Assembly: GCA_977006965.1 (NCBI GenBank)
Contig: OZ345365.1
Span: 2,294,001 to 2,358,000 of the forward strand
DNA: 64,000 bases
Reading direction: 5' to 3'
Source: Phymatolithon calcareum
Lineage: Eukaryota > Rhodophyta > Florideophyceae > Hapalidiales
Of the stretch, positions 10,660 to 21,589 are shown one piece after another. The translations under genes and the position numbers were made by a program. The notes under the pieces were generated by a model. It searched no databases. It saw only the letters and a program-made list of their open reading frames with translations, and was not told where the DNA came from. Numbering within the stretch: position 1 is the stretch's first letter; each line of letters starts with the position of its first letter.

Positions 10660-11520
10660 GACTATCGCGGGTGTCATACGTGTCAATCGAGCGGGTAACG
10701 GTCATTAGAACCGTGGAACTGTTGGAATTGCTCTCGTATGGACTTTGGTTGCGAACCGCGATTCCCCGCGCTTGCTATCGCGACAATTTACTCGTGGCGT
10801 CCGTGCAAATGGCATACGCGAGGTGGCGTGTGGACGGCCGCGGGTATGCGGAATGACGGCTTGGGATGCGCAAGGCGGACGGATACAGTGAATTGGGCGC
10901 GGTGGTCTGAGGAGCATTGGGCGCAGATATGGCGAATCTTGCAAGAGGCGGTGCTAGCGCTCACGGCAGTGGCGCGATGGCGACGTGAGTTTCACGGTCG
11001 TGTACAAGAGTAATTACTGGGCGGTGCGCGTGTCGACCGCGCCCGCTAGTGGCCCTGAATTGGGTATCGGAAGGGGATTTCCGGTTGGTGTTTCCGTTGC
11101 GCACGGGATGTTTTGAGCACATGTTTGTCGCTCTGGTGCGGTCGCTGTGCGCTCACGCGACCGCTGCCATACCCCTGAAGGATGCCGGGGCAGTTCCCCG
11201 CGTGTCGTGGGTGTGGAGTATTTAAGCTCGGACCATGGACGGGCTAGAACAAGAAAAGGAGGACCGGGGGGTGTTGGTTCTACAGCTGTTTTATCGATCT
11301 GTGTTGTTCGGTTGCTGTTGTTGTGTCTATCGATCTGTGTCGGTCGGTTGTTGTTGGGAAGTGGTATCGGGCTGTTCGCTCGGTTTGTGAAACTGTTACG
11401 TTAAGGTAAACTCGCGGCTGTTGTCCGCGGTTGGGCTGCTGCCCTGTTTCTGTTGCTGGAAGACGCTCGCGCTGGTACGCGCGACATACTTGTTGTTAAA
11501 TGTTCGTTTGCGACTTGAAC
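10660..11520. other. GC-rich stretch of unknown nature
   Basis: This block is far more GC-rich than its AT-rich surroundings and carries several overlapping open frames (for example 10738-11013 and 11147-11404, plus) without recognisable domains. A GGAGTATTTAAGCTCGG box at about 11215 resembles a TATA region. An imperfect tandem duplication of about 34 bp starts at ATCGATCTGTGT near 11294. The mix of TATA-like box and short repeats would suit an LTR or a promoter, but no second copy exists in the window. Confidence 0.25.
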
Positions 11521-11865
11521 GCCGTAACGTTACACTCTTATATCAGCCACTTGACCAGAAACTTTCCTGTTATACAGGTTTGACAGTGTATCAGGCAAGC
11601 ACGAGCCTTGCCCAAATTCAACGAAGTCGGAACATCGAAACTGATTTTTTGCCAAAAGAGATGCTAAAGTAAAAGCGGGTTGCAAAATTTTCTAGTGTTT
11701 TTCTTCAAGAAGTTTGCTGGAAGCAGTGGATGATCATATTTCACCTAAATAAGAAAGAAGAGCAAGAGCTGCACTTCAGTGCTGAGATATCATATGTGCT
11801 TCCACAACCTCCTTGCATATAATTTATGAGCACTAGTTTTTCATTCGACCCCTGTGGGGATAAAA

Positions 11866-11911
11866 AGAGAGAGAAAGAGAGAGAGAGATGTTTTTGTTTG
11901 TTTGTTTTTGT
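11866..11911. repeat. Microsatellites (GA)n and (TTTG)n
   Basis: An interrupted GA tract (11866-11888) is followed directly by GTTTTTGTTTGTTTGTTTTT. Confidence 0.8.
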
Positions 11912-12724
11912 TGGGAGGGCTCTTTGGTGCGGACCGTGAGCTGCCTTCCTTCTCGCCGAAGGTCGAAGTAGGATACTATTAAACTAGCGCTAGGTTTTGC
12001 CGGAGCTCTTGCGAGCAGCACCCAGCTCACTGTAAGACTAACTAAACGAGGGGACAATTAAAAAAATATAACTCTATTGGAGATCTGCCTTCGTCGTCGA
12101 ATTTGTAAACGGTACACCGCCCACCTGGCGACATCGGCAAGCAACCGGATGCGCTGGGTATGATTATAACAGCAATGATTCCTTCGGCACGTTCCAGCCA
12201 ATTCAATCAACAAGACGGCCAATATTGGGGTCAGCAACCCCTCTAGGATATCAGGGAGGAGCCTCAAGTCTCCTTTTGCTTATACAGAATTAGATCCTAA
12301 ACTTAAACGGAAGCTCTATATGACGTAGCCACGACACACACGCTGTGACGACATCGCAGAAGACCCTGCTGCGCTCAGCTACAACTACGATTTGATACTC
12401 TGGATGTGGTGTTCATTGTATTGTACAGTAGCCAAGAACGGAAATGACTCGGCGCTCTGCACATATTCTCGATCATGCCCGTTCGTCACGTCATATCGAT
12501 CAGGATGATGAATTTCTCTGCAGCAGTGTGCAAGGAGCACTCAAAAATTAAGAGAAAATAAGGGTTAATCCACAAACTTTGTAATTTGCATCTTTGCAAG
12601 GGGTAGCATTTTTCGTTACAATTTAAGGATTACACGTTCGCTGGATTGGTTCACTTGCACTAGTGCAGGTTTGCAGTTCCAAGGGTTGCATTTACGGAGG
12701 GTCCCCTGTAGGCTAAGGGACGAG

Positions 12725-12919
12725 GAACGCATAGTTCCCAACCGGGAAAATGGGAAAATGAGAAATTGGGAACGAGGGTACGTCCAATAGAAAACCTGCA
12801 TTTGTGAAATTTTACTTCTTTTCCTTCCATCAGGTTCAACAAGTGCACGTATTCTATGGGACATATTGGCGTTCCCATTTTCTCAATTTCCCATTTTCCC
12901 GGTTAAGAACTGTTCGTTC
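12725..12919. mobile_element. MITE-like element with about 50-bp inverted ends
   Basis: The left arm 12725-12774 and right arm 12870-12919 are inverted copies with a few mismatches. Both contain AACCGGGAAAATGGGAAA and end in GGGAACG at the inner side. The 95-bp centre is non-coding. No clear target duplication. Confidence 0.55.
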
Positions 12920-13442
12920 ATCGGCCCTAATCTAGTAATAACCTAGAATGCTAAGGGAAAATGGCAGTAGTTTCGAAAGGCTAACAGCGGTGCATTTCGA
13001 AGAAGGTCCCAAAATTCACGAGAGAAAAGGGAAATTTTCTGAGGGATGGCACGTGTAAGGGATTTTGATAGTGGAGGCATGACACGTGTAATACGTTAGA
13101 CGCTAAAAGAACTCACAGACCGTGGGGAGGGCGAAAACAGGGGTGATAAAAATGATTGAAAAGTCGACAGGAGCTCTGCCAGTGAGCGCCGGCCTTTTTG
13201 TTTTGACTGGTACGAATTCTGCAGAAAAATTGGGACAAAATGCTTACAGATATACTGGGGCGAGATTCTTGTACTCCAAAGCCAAGACCGAATTGACCTG
13301 TTTTCTCGGTTTCATGTTTTTATCATTGACCGGTTTTACTTCTGCGTCGACCCAAATAACAATAATGGAGAACTCCAGAAAACACAAATTCTGGCTTTTC
13401 GTTCCCAGATTGGTACGATATCTGTCACATTTCGTACCTGTG

Positions 13443-14774
13443 TCACGATATATGTTGCCAAAAATAGAGATTTTGGCAATCGTGGCACCACGGACGCAGA
13501 AAGACTTGTGCATTCACAAATCTACCTATTAGAGTAAAAATCGTAAGCTCCGTGTTCCAATTTCCTCCAATTGAAGGTAGCAATGCCTTATGAGCTTCAC
13601 GGGAGAGAGCAGATTTTACAACATTAAGATTACAAGATCTTAAAGATACAAACGTATCAAGCTCTGTATAATAAACTGTTCGCTCGACGCTCAGATGAGC
13701 CATGGAGGAAGTTAAAATTTGATTCAATCCGTCAAGCATAGTACGCAAATTAAACAAAAGGAGATCAGGCGCTAAAGTAAATCTTCTCTCGACACGCTCT
13801 TCATGACGAAGACTGTCTTTAAATCTTGGGAAAGAGCCCTTCAACCAATGCATATCCCATTCTGATGCCTACCTTAACAAGGCTGTTTGTCTATGACAAG
13901 CAATTTTGCTGATGTCATCTGTAATGGTGACATAATCTCGCGAGAACCTGTATAGAAAACGGTTTCTAACTTTGCTAAAAGCCGCGTCCGCGAAAACACG
14001 ACCAACGCATCAGTTGAAAATATTTTCTATTTCGCGGTACACATGTCCCCACTCGGCTATCGTCGAAGCATGCATTGCTCCAGGGGCGTTCAACACAATG
14101 CGATAGTGACGCTGCTCGGAGCAAGTACAATCTCGATGGATACATAGTGGTCGTGAGTCCAGCCATGTGGAACATAGACTGAGTAACCGCGTCATACGTC
14201 TGCTTCAAAGCTAATTTCAGTCCGTCTTCCATGGCGTATAAGTCCATTAACGAAGAGTAGTTTTGACTCATCAATTTCTTGTACTGTGCGACATCGGCGT
14301 CATTCGCCATCCGCGCGCCTGCATTCGGGTCTTCGCTCAAAACGAGAATTAAAACACGGCGACCAAGTCGCTTGAAGAGCACCAAATAGCATTCAGAGTA
14401 GGCTCTCCGAACTTCTAGTTCTTGTTAATGTTAGCAAAAGACCTAAGCAGTGTTCCGATGACAGCGTTCGTCGCCGTCCTCTTTCAGCGCAGTCTGAATA
14501 TGAATCGAAAGAGTTCCATGGTCAGAGTCGGGCGTGAACAAGCTGTAAACGGTTGAAAACTTCGCTAGAGTATAGCGGAAGGAGCGATGGTCAAACCCGA
14601 TGAGAGAGATGCGTGACTGATCGCAAAACGAGTGAAAAGTATGACAAAAGCCGATATAAACATATGCTGGAGAGCAGCGACACTCATCACAATAGACATA
14701 GCCCCTAGAATGTGAAACAAATAGTTCTGATTTCTGCACAATGCACTCGTGCATTGGAGGCACCCGCTCGTCAT
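13443..14774 (-). pseudogene. Harbinger-like DDE_Tnp4 transposase, decayed
   Basis: Minus-strand remnant in pieces. 14774-14443 carries the N-terminal block with GFDHRSFRYTLAKF followed by YSLFTPDS. 14385-13975 carries MEDGLKLALKQ, then after a frameshift the block LNAPGAMHASTIAEWGHVY, which in living relatives contains the catalytic Asp of an NAPGS-HDS motif and is Ala here. 13900-13443 carries RQASEWDMHWLKGSFPRFKD and LLFNLRTMLDGLNQI, the C-terminal block of this family. The order N-terminal, DDE, C-terminal block is preserved, so this was one full gene. Frameshifts, stops and the lost acidic residue show that it is inactive. The family call comes from recalled motif order. Confidence 0.6.
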
Positions 14775-15500
14775 ATGTTATAATACTATCTTACAGAAGG
14801 ATAGCAGCAATTAATCGTTTGTACTTTCCTCGGGCATGGGGATATATCCTAGAAATTTAATCAAATGAAATTGCAGAATTCAAAAATCTTCATTTTGAAA
14901 ATGAACATTAGCGGCCCAGATATGAATATGAAGAGGAGGGACCACAATTCAAGAACATGCTCGTAAAAGCGCACCAAACTTGCAATATAAGCTTCGATAA
15001 AGTAGACCAGCGCTGAGCTGAGGGATCAAGCCTGAACCTCACAAGCATGAACCAAGAGTGGCCCTTCCCACAATAAGCATGTATCAAAGAAAATCCAGAA
15101 TCAAAAGTCTAGAATCGAGGATGAATCAAGAAAGAGTCTGTAAGGAAGAAAATATCAGTAAGAACAAAAGAAACGGAAAAATCGACGATAAAGTTGATAA
15201 GCTAGTAAGTTGTTGACCTGCCTTCAATTGGGACACATGGTACCTTCTCAATAAAATCCACTCAATTACGATATGAATATGAGAGCAGGTTTTTCGTGTG
15301 TATGAGGTAGACGCGATCACGACCGAAAGTTACATGTCTGCGGCATCCTACTGTAGAATCAAATTTCGCGAAAATGTGATTTTCGCGAATTTCCATTCTA
15401 CAAAACTGAGATCTTCGATGAAAGATGGAATCGTGTGTGGCAGAGACTGGTATCTCCTAGATCCCAGATCTGACCGAGGCCCCCGTACGGAGCTCTCTAC
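14775..15500. other. Non-coding, with repeat arms
   Basis: No gene seen. 15221-15262 (ending ACATGGTACCTTCTCAATAA) is a copy of the inverted arms that flank the copia element at 41582 and 45171. 15353-15401 forms a hairpin with 23-bp arms (GTAGAATCAAATTTCGCGAA on the left) and a 3-bp loop. Confidence 0.45.
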
Positions 15501-16700
15501 GAGTCATCAGAGTCCAAAAATACGATAGTTTCCTCACAACTGGAGGATGAAATTGTAGCTGCCATGCATCGTGCCTCAAAGCGAAACGTCACTGGAACCG
15601 ATGGAAACTTCACGGAAATGATCCAAGCCTCGCCTGAGCTATCTGAGAAATATATCATATCCCTCTAGAGGATGTGTAGTCGCGTGAAAGAAACCCGCAG
15701 CCTCTGGAGCTTGATCATCTTCTCCCGTTCTACAAGAAAGACTAACCTAAGAGACCCTGCAAGTACAGACCGATAGCCCTTTTATCGCATACAAGGAAAA
15801 TCATCGAGATTGCACTGGATAAAGTCCTGAGAAAACAGCACAGCTTCAATAAGATCCAAAATAGGTTCAGGAAGGGCTCTGGATGCCCGTTTGCCGTGTT
15901 GCACACCACTGCGGTAGTGAAAAGTGGTCACAGGAACTTTGTCGTTCTCGATCTATTGGTAGATTTGACACCATGCCAAGACATGTTCCATCTCGACTTC
16001 CATGACGCCTCTCGGGTCAGCACGATCAAAGCGCTAGCGGTGAGTGAAAAACGATTTACGGCCGAGCGGTTGGAAAGGGAAATATTGGCGATGTCGCAAA
16101 GGGAGCTGTGCTGCTCTCGCTAGTGTGATCCCTTTTCTTCGTTCTACCTGCAAGCCGCGCTTCTCCTAGATACGTCTACTCTGCGGGGCGCGCTATCAGC
16201 TTGCTCAGGGAGCGAAGAAACCCATCGCCGCTATGAATCGTCCCTCGGACGAGGGATCATTTAGCAGCTTCAATGGGCACCTGCCGTAGAGTACTCTGAC
16301 ATTTGCGGCGCACTGTAACCATCGCAGGGGAATGAGAATCTATGGTATACGTAAATAGCGCTCGCACGACCACGAGTCGGAGCGTTTCACCTTTTAGAAC
16401 GTGTAGATTGATAACTCTAACACACGCGTGCAGTACTATTAATCGCCGCACGTCGACCAACGTATTAAAATCAATGGCGGTTGAGGCTTTAGCGCGTTAC
16501 ACAACTTAAGAACAGGCTCCCGGCAACGCTAGTCTCTTGGGTTATGTTCTTTCTCCAACCTAGGACGATCTATACTCCTGCGTACGACGGAAACAACCGG
16601 TTTGTAATCAACAACGGGGTCCGACAAGGATCGCCACTGTCACGGGCGCTATAAAATATCTTCATGGACGTTAATGCTGAGATCTTGTAAATACTTCCGT

Positions 16701-16716
16701 TTCATTATTCTAAAAG
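16701..16716. repeat. 16-bp target-site duplication, left
   Basis: TTCATTATTCTAAAAG, repeated exactly at 17429-17444 on the other side of the insertion. Confidence 0.8.
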
Positions 16717-17428
16717 GGGGTTATATTTTGATTTATTTTAGAAGCTCCCAAAACCTCAATTTGATTAACAGGGCAGCTTCTCGCTATCTTCCACATTCAT
16801 CTCTCTACTAGCCTCCTAATATCTCCTTAATCCGAGTTTCTCTCCCTGTGAGGGCTCGAGTGAGTCGTTCGCATTCGTATTCTGTTTCTTGGTCCATCTT
16901 CATGCACCGTAGTGTGCGTTGGAGCACAACGAGCTCAACCACAGCTCCGTGTCCAAAGTACTTCGCTAAAACTGATTTTCTCTACAAAGGAGCTCTGTTG
17001 AAAAGAAATCTCAGGAATCTCAACCGCGCCGTTCTGTCCCTTATACGTAACATTCCTGGTAGTTCATTCGGCTTGTCGACCGGGATTTTAACTGTCCGTC
17101 CCTCTTCTTCCAACGTCCATATTTTTGCTGCTTCCCGTATGCGTCCTCTTTTTGATACCTTACCTTCTTCTGCTTGTTTTAGAGCTTCTTTGAGGTGCTT
17201 CTCTTCTCTAAGACGTCCAATATCCTTTGACACATCTTCCAGGTCTTCTTCTCTTTCTTGGTATTCTTCTGCGAGCTCAAGGTACTTCTTCCGTCTTACC
17301 AGGCTTAAGGCGAACCTTTCAGCCTGGTGCGCTCTCCTCATCTGTGGGCTGGCGAGTCGCCAGAGCACTCGCATCCGCTCCCTTCGATGTTCGGCATATT
17401 TTCCGAAAACATACCTGAAGAAAAGACC
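16717..17428 (-). pseudogene. Retroposed sequence inserted in LINE-D
   Basis: A 712-bp insertion flanked by a perfect 16-bp target-site duplication. Its coding strand is minus. The frame opens just inside the insertion (about 17428) and runs to a stop at 16808, broken by a single in-frame TAG at 16982-16984. The product would be highly charged: a Glu/Lys/Arg-rich, coiled-coil-like stretch (EEYQEREEDLEDVSKDIGRL), then after the TAG AVVELVVLQRTLRCMKMDQ and ERLTRALTGRETRIKE. An AATAAA lies near the minus-strand 3' end (16732-16737). A long TSD, loss of the 5' end and a terminal AATAAA are what LINE-driven retroposition of an mRNA leaves. The source gene is unknown. A related copy is at 61.5-61.8 kb. 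Confidence 0.65.
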
Positions 17429-17444
17429 TTCATTATTCTAAAAG
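17429..17444. repeat. 16-bp target-site duplication, right
   Basis: Second copy of TTCATTATTCTAAAAG. Joining the LINE at this repeat restores its frame up to the YADD box. Confidence 0.8.
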
Positions 17445-18765
17445 CTCACCCACCTTTCTCGCGGATGACGTCATACTTTGCGCTTTTTACCCAAAAGGGC
17501 TTCAATTGATCCTGGAGTTCGCCCAATACTGGGATGACTTGGAATTTTACTTTCGGGAAGTGTTGCGTCACAGCTCCTAGTGGTGAAAACGAAAGCTATA
17601 AATTCGTTCCTGCGAGAAAAGAAATCGAGACTGTGTCTGAAACTACATACTTGGGCATGCCCATATCTTCGAACGGCGAATCTTCTATGCTTTCCTGAAT
17701 ATATGCTGCACAGAATTGATTGATGGTTCTCGGAAACATCGGACTCCACGGAAAAGGGTTCACACACTCGAAATGCTTGAGACTATATAAGACGCTCGTC
17801 CGGCCAATGACGGAGTATCATCTCCCGTTCGCAGACCTGAAGAGTAACATCCTCCGCGCACAGGACAATCTAGAGAGCAACCCGTACTCAAGATTGTTCA
17901 GCGCCTGGTACAAGAATATGAAAACCTGCTTTCGAGGAATATGGCGTCTGGATCCTATTCAACTACGCCATGCATATTTGAGCTGCAAGTTCACAAAAGC
18001 ACAGAAATTTCAAAGAAATCAGGCACTTGAGCATTTCAAGGGCACAGCACGACTGGCAATATGGAACACGACAAATGATGCGCTTCACAAAGCTCTTCTA
18101 TGTACCACTAAAGAGGTATTTGCGCGCAACCTAGATTCCACAAAAAAAATGTAAACGAAAGAACATAGAAGAACGCAAAAGAAGAATGGGATGCATGTCT
18201 TCCTCCTCAAGCAGCTGGACGGGAGGGCTGTCGCCCTCCTCAGCCCATCAAGAATGAGCTAGTACCAGTTCTCACGCTCAAAAGAGCGAAGCACAGGCTT
18301 CTTTGCACGCACTCTTTATTTCATCGTTTCCCATACTCCTGGCATGCGCAAGCAAGAAACGAAGATTCTGAACTAGGTGAAGCACGCAAAGATATTTCAA
18401 GCGTAATGCGCAACCAACGACCTTCCGATATTCAAAAAGAGATGCTGTAAATGGCCGTTGATACTGTCCAAAGAAACTGTCCCAAATCAACTACTTAAAT
18501 GAGAACGATGGCGAAGGATTGTAGCGCAACGAGTATTCTGTCAGGTACATTGATAATTGACAAAGGGAGCTTCAAGTTAACAGAAATCAAATCGAATCTT
18601 TGAAATATTTGTCTTCTCTAGAGTTCTTGTACGACCTATACGACGGTGAGTAGGACCCATTTCCGGCGGCATAGGATTTTCCATGCACCAACTAGGAGGA
18701 ATGAGAAGAGCACCTGGGAAAACCGTACACCTGTACGACTTTTTCAAGCCTAGTTATGGTCAGCC

Positions 18766-19690
18766 TTAGACTCCGACGGAGCAAGCCGAAAATACCAGTT
18801 TCAAGAATATGGACTGTCCGAAAAGACAGATTGTGAAGCAAAGAGCCGAGACCTTATCCCGTGTTTTAAATCGCTCCACAAGAATTCCGAGCGCGGTATC
18901 ATACAGGCATGCTGTTTCCAGCTCCTGGAACCAGACCGTATTGGGTGACTCGGTACCCTCTGGAAAAGGGATTTTCGCCCCTGAATCACTGCGAACTTTC
19001 TGTTTGTAGCACAGCGCCACGGTTAGGGAAGGAAATCGAGTACCTATCGAGTCGAAAGTCGATAAATTTGACGTAATACCTTCGGCCTTGTTCGCTAATA
19101 TTTTCACGCACATTTCTTCGTCAAAGGTTTTTGGCCAGGGGAATATCACAGCGACTGATCCCGCCAATAACCTCCGGTATCAGTAATTCGGTTTCGGGAT
19201 CTCCCAGAAAGACGTACTCGTAGTACGGTAATGCATTTTGAAGGGCTGCGGCCCCTTCCGTAACAAAAAAGCGTCTGCTTTGGCGCTTAACATGATCGAA
19301 TTGCACGTCGATGAACTCCTTCAGGAACATCATTTCCCTGTGCAAGGTGCCCGTGTTCAAGTACTGAACGTGATTTTCGCGCACGGTCTTGAAAAGCTCT
19401 CGCCGTTCTCCCAGACTCTTCGGTCGGCATATCCGGAAGAGTTATCGAGCCCCATGCGCCTCCTCTTCCGAGATAGAGCATCATCTCCGGACACGACGTT
19501 ACAAGGGTAACCCCTGGAGCCATATACGCTTGCTGTACTTGCGGGGGGACTCGATTCCGGCTCCTTGCTCCCAGTACCTGTAATAGACCGGCGCGAGCGA
19601 GTACGAGCGTCTTGTGCCTCCATCTCCGTGTATAAGTGAGCAGCAGATTTTCGGACCTTGCTGTTCTCCTTCTTGTACGTCAGCCAACAC
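18766..19690 (-). pseudogene. Unrecognised coding-like region, split over frames
   Basis: Three minus-strand frames follow one another with protein-like composition: 19690-19357 (Ser/Arg-rich, with SRRSITGTGSKEPESSPP), 19384-19121 (MMFLKEFIDVQFDHVKRQSR, then ALPYYEYVFLGDPETEL) and 19167-18766 (SVAVIFPWPKTFDEEMCVKI). Together with the 222-codon frame just upstream they would make one gene of about 1.6 kb, either frameshifted or spliced. I found no convincing GT-AG pairs and recognise no family. Confidence 0.35.
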
Positions 19691-20348
19691 CGGACCCTAA
19701 CTTCAACCGTTTTAAATTTTTCCTCTCCGCAAAAAAGAGAGCTGCAAGTCCGCTACCCGCAGTTAGAATGCTTTCATTCGAGAAAAAGCAAGCTAGTGTC
19801 TCCTCAGGCACGATCCAGCGCGCATTGTCAGCCTGAAGCGCGAAACAAGAGCTCGCAATAATGCAGAATAGTTGAACTACTTGCGTCACCGCATATGGCC
19901 CAACAACGCATTCGATCTCCGAGTCAGGGATTTTAACGGTATCCTGCGGCTTCTGGCACTCCTTACACTCCCATGAATAGTGACCAGGAGCAGTCCTTTG
20001 ACCCGACATTAGCTGCTGTGAGGTTTCCAATCTTGTGACATGCTGCATGATGGAGAATTGCATGGCCAACATCTTTCTCGTGTCCTTGTGAAGCTCCTGA
20101 AACGTAAAATCAACTGGGCCGGGGTTCAGCGTCTGACCAGGACTCATGATGCTGCTTGGGTTTTCGGTCTGCGGCACTGGACCTACTGTACTTCGACCCC
20201 CATCGTCCGCGCGGCGTCTGTCCTCATGCGATCCGCTTTCTCCCCGGTTCATGGATTCTGCTGCCCAAACCACTTTTCGTGCCCAAATTAAGCTTCGGCT
20301 CTTGCCGAACAAGTCGGAGGCTTGACGCGCACGGGCGAAAGATGGCAA
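19680..20348 (-). CDS. Hypothetical protein, 222 residues
   Basis: Minus-strand open frame with coding-like composition and no recognised family. It has a basic, Ser/Gly-rich N-terminal third, a middle with LHKDTRKMLAMQFSIMQHV (possible helix), one ECKEC pair of cysteines, and a hydrophobic stretch VVQLFCIIASSCFAL near residue 155. It may be the 5' part of the frame-split region at 18766-19690. An internal Met (about residue 33, MNRGESGSHED) is an alternative start. Confidence is low because nothing external supports it. Confidence 0.35.
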   Translation of the reverse strand: MPSFARARQASDLFGKSRSLIWARKVVWAAESMNRGESGSHEDRRRADDGGRSTVGPVPQTENPSSIMSPGQTLNPGPVDFTFQELHKDTRKMLAMQFSIMQHVTRLETSQQLMSGQRTAPGHYSWECKECQKPQDTVKIPDSEIECVVGPYAVTQVVQLFCIIASSCFALQADNARWIVPEETLACFFSNESILTAGSGLAALFFAERKNLKRLKLGSGVG

Positions 20349-20514
20349 ACTCTTCTCTCTCCGTCTTCACATTCGCATTCGCAGCAGCGCACAGAGAGCA
20401 AAACACCTCTTGCCAGATTGCAACGGCCTTCGTGCCGCGCCTGCTGATTTGTTTTGAACGCGTGCGCGCGTAATGGAAGTTTGATGTTATCCGCTCTGAT
20501 TGAGATGCCATGTA

Positions 20515-21200
20515 TTAAAAGCTACTCCTACCTGGCCAGGTTCTTAGATACTGTTGGAACATTTCAGCACGACTACGTTCTTTGTTTAGTGACTTAAATC
20601 CAATATAATCCATATATGGCACTCATTTTTTTGTATTTAAAAAATCTCATGTATGTGACTTGTTCGATTTACTTGTACACCGGAATGCGCTATAGCGAAT
20701 TATTATATTTTCTTTTCTTTCTTTTATTGCGGGATTTATCAGAGCTGGTAAACAACTCCACATCCTTACGGCTCCAGTAGACTTAACAGATACGAGTGGT
20801 ACTTGATGTCACAACAGCTGCCCAAGCTGCACAATGTGCAGACCTTGGGGAAGCTTAACATCTATATCGCTACATAGCCAATCTTCAGTCGCCGTCCTTC
20901 AAAGGGATGCCCCGGGTTGGAAACCATTTAGGACGCTCACGGTAGCTAGTCATCTCGCTGCCTTCTTTCATCTTCTTCTGTCTTCTCTCCCAGCTTCCTT
21001 GAGCGTTGCGGCACACCACTCAGGGCGGAATCCATGTACTACCATACTACCAGAAGGTGATAGTCTTCTCCCATGGGGAGGCCGGATCACAGCTCTGGCA
21101 AGTTCAAAAAAACCCTGCACTGTAGCGGGGAAAAATTCCTGACTGAGCTCTTGGTTCCTATCTGTGACGCACAGGTGAACGGGCCGGACCGGTATGATAG
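20515..21200. other. No recognisable gene
   Basis: The sequence is AT-rich to about 20730. The remainder, read on minus, resembles a decayed retroelement tail: it ends in GCAATAAAAGAAAGAAAAG near 20715, similar in style to the LINE-C (GAAA)n tail. No frame is long enough to classify. Confidence 0.25.
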
Positions 21201-21220
21201 CCGGCCTGTATCAAATCCGC

Positions 21221-21487
21221 TTAAATTCGCAAGATTTTCTCGAAATCTTGCAACGGCGGGCTTGGGTCTGGCATTTCAAGTGTCGCAAGTTCTCGATTCG
21301 CCAAGTCCCTGGAGTGCGCGTTCACGATCGCGTCCGCCATTTCCGGCGGGATTACCGTCGGAAGGAGCGCTTTGTGCAGCTTTATCGCTGCGGCCACTTG
21401 CGCCGGCGCGGGCGCCCGCGCCCGCGCCGGAAACTTGTCTTTTTTCGTTTGTGGTCCGTTCGGTCCGGTCAAACCCTTCTCTCTCAC
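21221..21487 (-). CDS. Small hypothetical frame, repeat-related
   Basis: An 88-codon minus-strand frame with an Ala/Pro/Arg-rich start (encoded by a GC-rich GCGCGGGCGCCCGCGCC run at about 21402-21424), then PPEMADAIVNAHSRDLANRE and TLEMPDPSP. The last block recurs at 2.9-3.0 kb (minus) as LDTLDLPDPAP with similar DNA, so this is probably part of a repeated element rather than a host gene. Function unknown. Confidence 0.3.
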   Translation of the reverse strand: MREKGLTGPNGPQTKKDKFPARARAPAPAQVAAAIKLHKALLPTVIPPEMADAIVNAHSRDLANRELATLEMPDPSPPLQDFEKILRI

Positions 21488-21589
21488 GCCATTTTACTTC
21501 GCGCTGGCCGGACAGGTCTGCACATATCATACACCGAATCTGTTATAACCGAAATTCAACAAAATTTGTTGAATTTCTAGTTTAAATGC

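Larger units (their letters stand above)
15530..18600 (+). mobile_element. LINE-D retrotransposon copy, decayed and interrupted
   Basis: Plus-strand non-LTR reverse transcriptase spread across broken frames. An N-terminal palm block (GTDG...), a KYRPIAL-like block, FRKGSGCPFAVLH and VVLDL (motif A) lie between 15540 and 15995. LKNRLPATLVSWVM and NGVRQGSPLS (motif B) lie at about 16500-16650. FLADDVILCA (the YADD box, motif C) lies at about 17453. YKTLVRPMTEYHLPFADL follows at about 17780, and the C-terminal region runs to about 18490. The 3' tail near 18500-18600 matches three other LINE-D tails (GCGAAGGATTGTAGCGCAAC). About 450 bp at 16030-16480 do not align, and a retroposed segment sits at 16717-17428. 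Confidence 0.7.

Noticed and set aside
16003-16486. A second bounded insertion in LINE-D
   Set aside because: The segment does not align to the LINE, but no flanking duplication or terminal repeat was found, so no insertion is claimed.
16848-17441. 197-codon plus-strand open frame, the longest in its region
   Set aside because: Shadow of the minus-strand frame 16808-17428, which shares a domain with 61.5-61.8 kb and is bounded by the TSD.
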